Assembly: GCF_008017445.1 (NCBI RefSeq)
Contig: NZ_VRSW01000002.1
Span: 124,001 to 188,000 of the forward strand
Origin: Microbacterium mitrae
Lineage (GTDB): Bacteria; Actinomycetota; Actinomycetes; Actinomycetales; Microbacteriaceae
Length of the DNA: 64,000 nucleotides
Direction of reading: 5' to 3'
The position numbers were made by a program, and so were the translations under genes. Each line of letters begins with the position of its first letter. Position 1 is the first letter of the stretch. Shown one piece after another: positions 58,754-64,000 of the stretch. Below the pieces are notes generated by a model. The model made no database searches, was not told where the DNA came from, and worked only from the letters and a program-made list of their open reading frames with translations.

Positions 58754-60057
58754 TCGACTACCGACGATTGCGTGTTGCCCTGCTCGGAGCTGGAGCGGTG
58801 GGGTCACAGGTCGCCGGACTCCTGCTCAAGCACCGCGCTGAGCTTGCTGACCGCGCCGGAGCCGACCTCGAACTGGTTGGCATCGCGGTGCGCGATACGT
58901 CAGCTGCGCGCGATGTTGAGTTGCCAGACGAGCTTTTCACCACCGACGCCGAGTCGCTGCTGCTTGGCGCCGACATCGTGATCGAACTCATGGGCGGCAT
59001 CGAACCTGCCCGCGGCTACATTCTGCAGGCCATCAACTCCGGTGCCGACATCGTGACCGCCAACAAGGCGCTGCTCGCCACCCACGGCTCGGAAATTTTT
59101 GACGCCGCCGATCAGGTGGGCGCGTCGGTTTACTACGAGGCCGCAGCCGCTGGCGCCATTCCCATCATTCGCCCGCTGCGCGATTCTCTCGCCGGCGACC
59201 GCGTGAACCGCATCATGGGTATCGTCAACGGAACCACGAATTACATCCTGGATCGGATGGACACCGAGGGTGCAGACTTCGGTGACGTGCTCAAGCAGGC
59301 TCAGGATCTCGGGTATGCCGAGGCCGACCCGACCGCCGATATCGAGGCCTATGACGCGGCGCAGAAGGCCGCAATTCTCGCGAGCCTCGCGTTTCACACC
59401 ACGGTTCCGCTCGATGCCGTCTATCGCGAGGGCATCACCTCCATCGACGCGGCGATGATCGAGTCGGCACGCAAGGCCGATATGGTCATCAAACTGCTGG
59501 CCGTGTGCGAGCGCTTGACCGCAAACGACGGCGAGGGCGAGTCGATCTCGGTGCGTGTTTACCCCGCACTCATTCACCGTTCACACCCGCTCGCCAGCGT
59601 GCACGGCGCCAACAACGCCGTCTTTGTTGAGGCAGAAGCTGCTGGTCCGCTGATGTTCTACGGCGCCGGTGCCGGTGGCGTGCAGACCGCGTCCGCCGTG
59701 CTCGGCGATGTCGTCTCGGCGGCGCGACGCCACGTTGCCGGCGGCGTCGGAGTGGGGGAGTCCACCCGCGCGAACCTTCCCATTGTTCCGATTGGCCACG
59801 TCACCACGCGCTACCAAATCACCCTCGAAGTCACCGATGAGGCGGGCGTGCTCGCAACCATCGCCGGAATTCTCAGCGACGGCGGCGTCTCGGTCGCCAC
59901 GGTTGAGCAGACGGTGGAACCAGGAGATGGAACCGCGCGCCTGGTGATCGGAACGCACACCGCCCGCGAAGCAGACTTGAGCGATACGGTGCAGAGCCTC
60001 GCGGCCAGCGCCGTCGTTCGCCGCGTTGTCTCCGTGCTGCGCGTTGAAGGAGACTGA
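58750..60057 (+). CDS. hom: homoserine dehydrogenase
   Basis: 435 residues. Rossmann GAGAVGSQVAGLL (about 12-24), NKALLATHG (about 102-110), substrate region YYEAAAAGAIPIIRPLRDSL (split; about 126-145) and GIVNGTTNYILDRM (about 156-169), and YAEADPTADIEAYDAAQK (about 197-214). A C-terminal ACT domain (about 355-432) gives feedback control, typically by threonine. It makes the homoserine used by MetX (32 kb) and ThrB. Co-translated with lysA and followed immediately by thrB. Confidence 0.95.
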   Translation: MIDYRRLRVALLGAGAVGSQVAGLLLKHRAELADRAGADLELVGIAVRDTSAARDVELPDELFTTDAESLLLGADIVIELMGGIEPARGYILQAINSGADIVTANKALLATHGSEIFDAADQVGASVYYEAAAAGAIPIIRPLRDSLAGDRVNRIMGIVNGTTNYILDRMDTEGADFGDVLKQAQDLGYAEADPTADIEAYDAAQKAAILASLAFHTTVPLDAVYREGITSIDAAMIESARKADMVIKLLAVCERLTANDGEGESISVRVYPALIHRSHPLASVHGANNAVFVEAEAAGPLMFYGAGAGGVQTASAVLGDVVSAARRHVAGGVGVGESTRANLPIVPIGHVTTRYQITLEVTDEAGVLATIAGILSDGGVSVATVEQTVEPGDGTARLVIGTHTAREADLSDTVQSLAASAVVRRVVSVLRVEGD

Positions 60058-60058
60058 C

Positions 60059-60994
60059 ATGCTGGGGCGTACCGTTGCCGTTCGCGTGCCGGCGACCAGC
60101 GCAAACCTCGGTCCGGGCTTTGACACGTTGGGCCTTGCGCTGAGTGTTTACGACGAACTGACCGTCGAAGAAGCGCCTGCCGGTGTGCTGGAGATCAACG
60201 TCACCGGCGCCGGGGCCGATGAGGTGCCGCGCGATGCCACACACCTCGTGGTGCGCGCCATCGCCTACACGTATGAGTCGGTGGGTCGCCCGGTGCCGGG
60301 GCTCAAGCTCACCGCACACAATGTGATTCAGCACGGGCGCGGCATGGGCTCGTCTGGTGCCGCGGTCGTCGCCGGAATTCTCGCGGCCAAGGGGCTGCTT
60401 GAGGGCGATGTGGCCTTCAGCGACGATGACCTGTTGCGCATCGCCACCGAGATGGAGGGGCACCCAGACAACGTCGCTCCAGCCCTCTTCGGCGGGCTCA
60501 CGATCGCGTGGACAACCCACGACGGCCCGGCACATAAGAAGCTGCTCGTGCACCGCGGCGTCTCGCCTCTCGTATTCGTGCCGGACTACACCATGTCGAC
60601 AAAGCTGGCGCGCAGCCTGCAGCCCGACTCGGTTCCGCGCGAAGACGCCATCTTCAATGTTTCGCGCTCCGCCCTGCTGATCGCGGCGCTCACGCAATCG
60701 CCCGAGCTGTTGCTCGCCGCAACCGAAGACAAACTGCACCAGGACTATCGTGCGCAGGCCATGCTGCCAACCATCGCGCTGGTGCAGGCGCTGCGTGCCG
60801 AAGGGTACGCAGCCGTGGTCTCGGGCGCGGGGCCCTCGGTGCTGGTGCTGGCAGACGGCCCAGGTAAACGTCAGGCAGCGGCGGAAATCGCGAATCGCGT
60901 TTCTGGCGCGCGCTGGGAGCCGTTGTTGCTCGCAGTCGATTTTAAAGGTGGTACAGTGAGGGACGTAACGGGGGATTCCGCGCTCACTGCGTGA
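60059..60994 (+). CDS. thrB: homoserine kinase
   Basis: 311 residues from ATG 60059, GAAGGAGA 5 nt upstream, one base after the hom stop. GHMP-kinase family: VPATSANLGPGFDTLG at the start (about 9-24) and the nucleotide loop HGRGMGSSGAAVVAG (about 91-105), then EGHPDNVAPALFGG (about 138-151). It phosphorylates homoserine for threonine synthesis. The threonine synthase gene thrC, which sits between hom and thrB in many actinobacteria, is not in this cluster. A TACAGT -10-like box for rho lies at 60952 inside its 3' end. Confidence 0.94.
   Translation: MLGRTVAVRVPATSANLGPGFDTLGLALSVYDELTVEEAPAGVLEINVTGAGADEVPRDATHLVVRAIAYTYESVGRPVPGLKLTAHNVIQHGRGMGSSGAAVVAGILAAKGLLEGDVAFSDDDLLRIATEMEGHPDNVAPALFGGLTIAWTTHDGPAHKKLLVHRGVSPLVFVPDYTMSTKLARSLQPDSVPREDAIFNVSRSALLIAALTQSPELLLAATEDKLHQDYRAQAMLPTIALVQALRAEGYAAVVSGAGPSVLVLADGPGKRQAAAEIANRVSGARWEPLLLAVDFKGGTVRDVTGDSALTA
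60952..60957 (+). promoter_or_regulatory. possible -10 element of rho
   Basis: TACAGT within the extended TGGTACAGT, about 150 bp before the rho start. No good -35 at the usual distance. The 114-bp gap 60995-61108 would then be rho leader; I see no strong hairpin in it. Confidence 0.3.
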
Positions 60995-61108
60995 TCTGAC
61001 CCCCATCGCAATCTGCGAACCTCTGCACTACCCCTGGAACACCAGACTTCGTCGTGTGTCGAGAAGGCTGTAGGCAGATGAAAGCTAATCCCAATTAGAG
61101 GAGAACTC

Positions 61109-63159
<2,051 letters not shown>

Positions 63160-63160
<1 letters not shown>

Positions 63161-64000
63161 TGTTCGAGTCTGTTCAGGCCCTTCTCGATGAGCACAAGCT
63201 TGTCGAGAAGGAACTGTCTGACCCCGAGGTTCACGCCGATGCGGCGCGGGCAAAGCGCGTAAATCGCCGCTATGCCGAGCTGAACAAGATTGTGCACGCG
63301 CACGGTGCGTGGCTGGCCGCGGGGGATGACCTTGAGGCGGCGCGTGAGCTCGCGAAGGAAGACGACGCGTTCGCCGAGGAGCTTCCTGGGCTTGAAGAAG
63401 GCTTGGCGCAGGCACAGGAAAAGCTGCGCCGCCTGCTGATCCCGCGCGACCCCGACGATGCTCGTGACGTGATCATGGAGATCAAGGCCGGCGAGGGCGG
63501 CGCGGAGAGCGCGCTGTTTGCCGCTGACCTGCTGCGCATGTACTCCCAGTACGCCGCCCACAAGGGCTGGAAGACGGAACTGCTTGACTTCAACGAGTCA
63601 GATCTGGGCGGCTACAAAGACGTGCAGATCGCCATCAAAGGCAGCTCCACCGACCCGTCGCAGGGCGTGTGGGCGCACCTCAAATATGAGGGTGGCGTGC
63701 ACCGCGTGCAGCGTGTGCCGGCAACGGAGTCGCAGGGCCGCATCCACACCTCGACCACCGGCGTTCTGGTGTTTCCTGAGGTTGATGAGCCCGAAGAGAT
63801 CCACATCGACCCGAACGACCTGAAGATTGACGTTTACCGTTCGTCTGGCCCCGGTGGTCAGTCGGTGAACACGACCGACTCGGCCGTTCGAATCACCCAC
63901 GTTCCCACCGGGATCGTGGTGTCGATGCAGAACGAGAAGAGCCAGCTGCAAAACCGTGAAGCGGGCATGCGTGTGTTGCGCGCCCGCCTGCTTGCACGCC
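63160..64000 (+). CDS. prfA: peptide chain release factor 1, partial (window edge)
   Basis: 280 codons are present from ATG 63160, whose A is the last base of the rho stop; the C-terminus lies beyond the window. N-terminal helical domain, then the PxT-type codon-recognition segment region and the catalytic [10 protein letters not shown] with GGQ at about residues 232-234, which triggers peptidyl-tRNA hydrolysis; [14 protein letters not shown] precedes it. The [18 protein letters not shown] sequence is RF1-like. The rpmE gene that separates rho and prfA in mycobacteria is absent here. Confidence 0.95.

Overview
The window is high-GC DNA (by eye in the low 60s % G+C) with a typical actinobacterial gene set. 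Pointers are a Kgd-type 2-oxoglutarate decarboxylase/dehydrogenase, GuaB1, DUF3817, DUF1684, DUF3097, a PspA/TPM pair, paired CNNM/CorC proteins, Cds1, a metY-metX pair and an argS-lysA-hom-thrB-rho-prfA block. The overall look is Microbacteriaceae; the genus cannot be fixed from sequence alone. Many genes lack a Shine-Dalgarno sequence and instead carry a TAnnnT hexamer exactly 6 nt before the start codon, which points to widespread leaderless transcription.

Layout. 1-3.2 kb: a partial EI24 membrane protein, DUF3817 and DUF1684 proteins, and a Cds1-like cysteine desulfhydrase. 3.3-9.0 kb: a polyamine ABC importer (potA-potD-potB-potC, minus strand) divergent from a FadR-type regulator and a soluble Cache-domain protein, probably one sensing/uptake unit. 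9.1-9.9 kb: a NYN RNase. 10.0-12.3 kb: an island of decayed IS256 and IS3 transposases, a lower-GC secreted protein that looks like a BECR-fold nuclease toxin, an acidic small protein and an IS-like end. 12.3-20.2 kb: Gfo/Idh oxidoreductase, sulfurtransferase, quinone reductase, HrpA helicase, diacylglycerol kinase. 20.2-20.6 kb: two copies of a hairpin-forming repeat. 20.6-31.9 kb: Kgd, GuaB1, two CNNM/CorC proteins, NnrD, a GT87-like membrane protein, a thiamine-binding-type protein and a NUDIX hydrolase.

32-35 kb: the metY-metX methionine pair, separated by an unusual intergenic region with a 21-bp-period array in both orientations and a 23-bp tandem repeat. 35-37 kb: SDR, uracil-DNA glycosylase, GNAT. 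37-43 kb: a peptide/nickel-type ABC importer operon with an upstream alpha/beta hydrolase. 43.4-46.3 kb: AhpD-like protein and phosphatase, an iron-box-controlled SIP-like protein, an HExxH protein and an arginase-fold protein. 46.4-52 kb: PspA and TPM envelope-stress pair, DUF3097, TrmB, CPBP-like protein. 52.0-52.6 kb: a second, different duplicated hairpin repeat next to tRNA-Arg(CCG), followed by a truncated SgcJ/EcaC gene. 53-55.4 kb: membrane protein, lipoprotein, transglutaminase-like protein. 55.4-64 kb: argS, lysA, hom, thrB, rho and prfA (cut by the window edge).

The most unusual signals are outside the genes. A short non-palindromic motif, TGGTTCCG/CGGAACCA, is about eight times more frequent than base composition predicts by my hand count. 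Several structured intergenic repeats carry it. The metY-metX spacer can form mutually exclusive hairpins.
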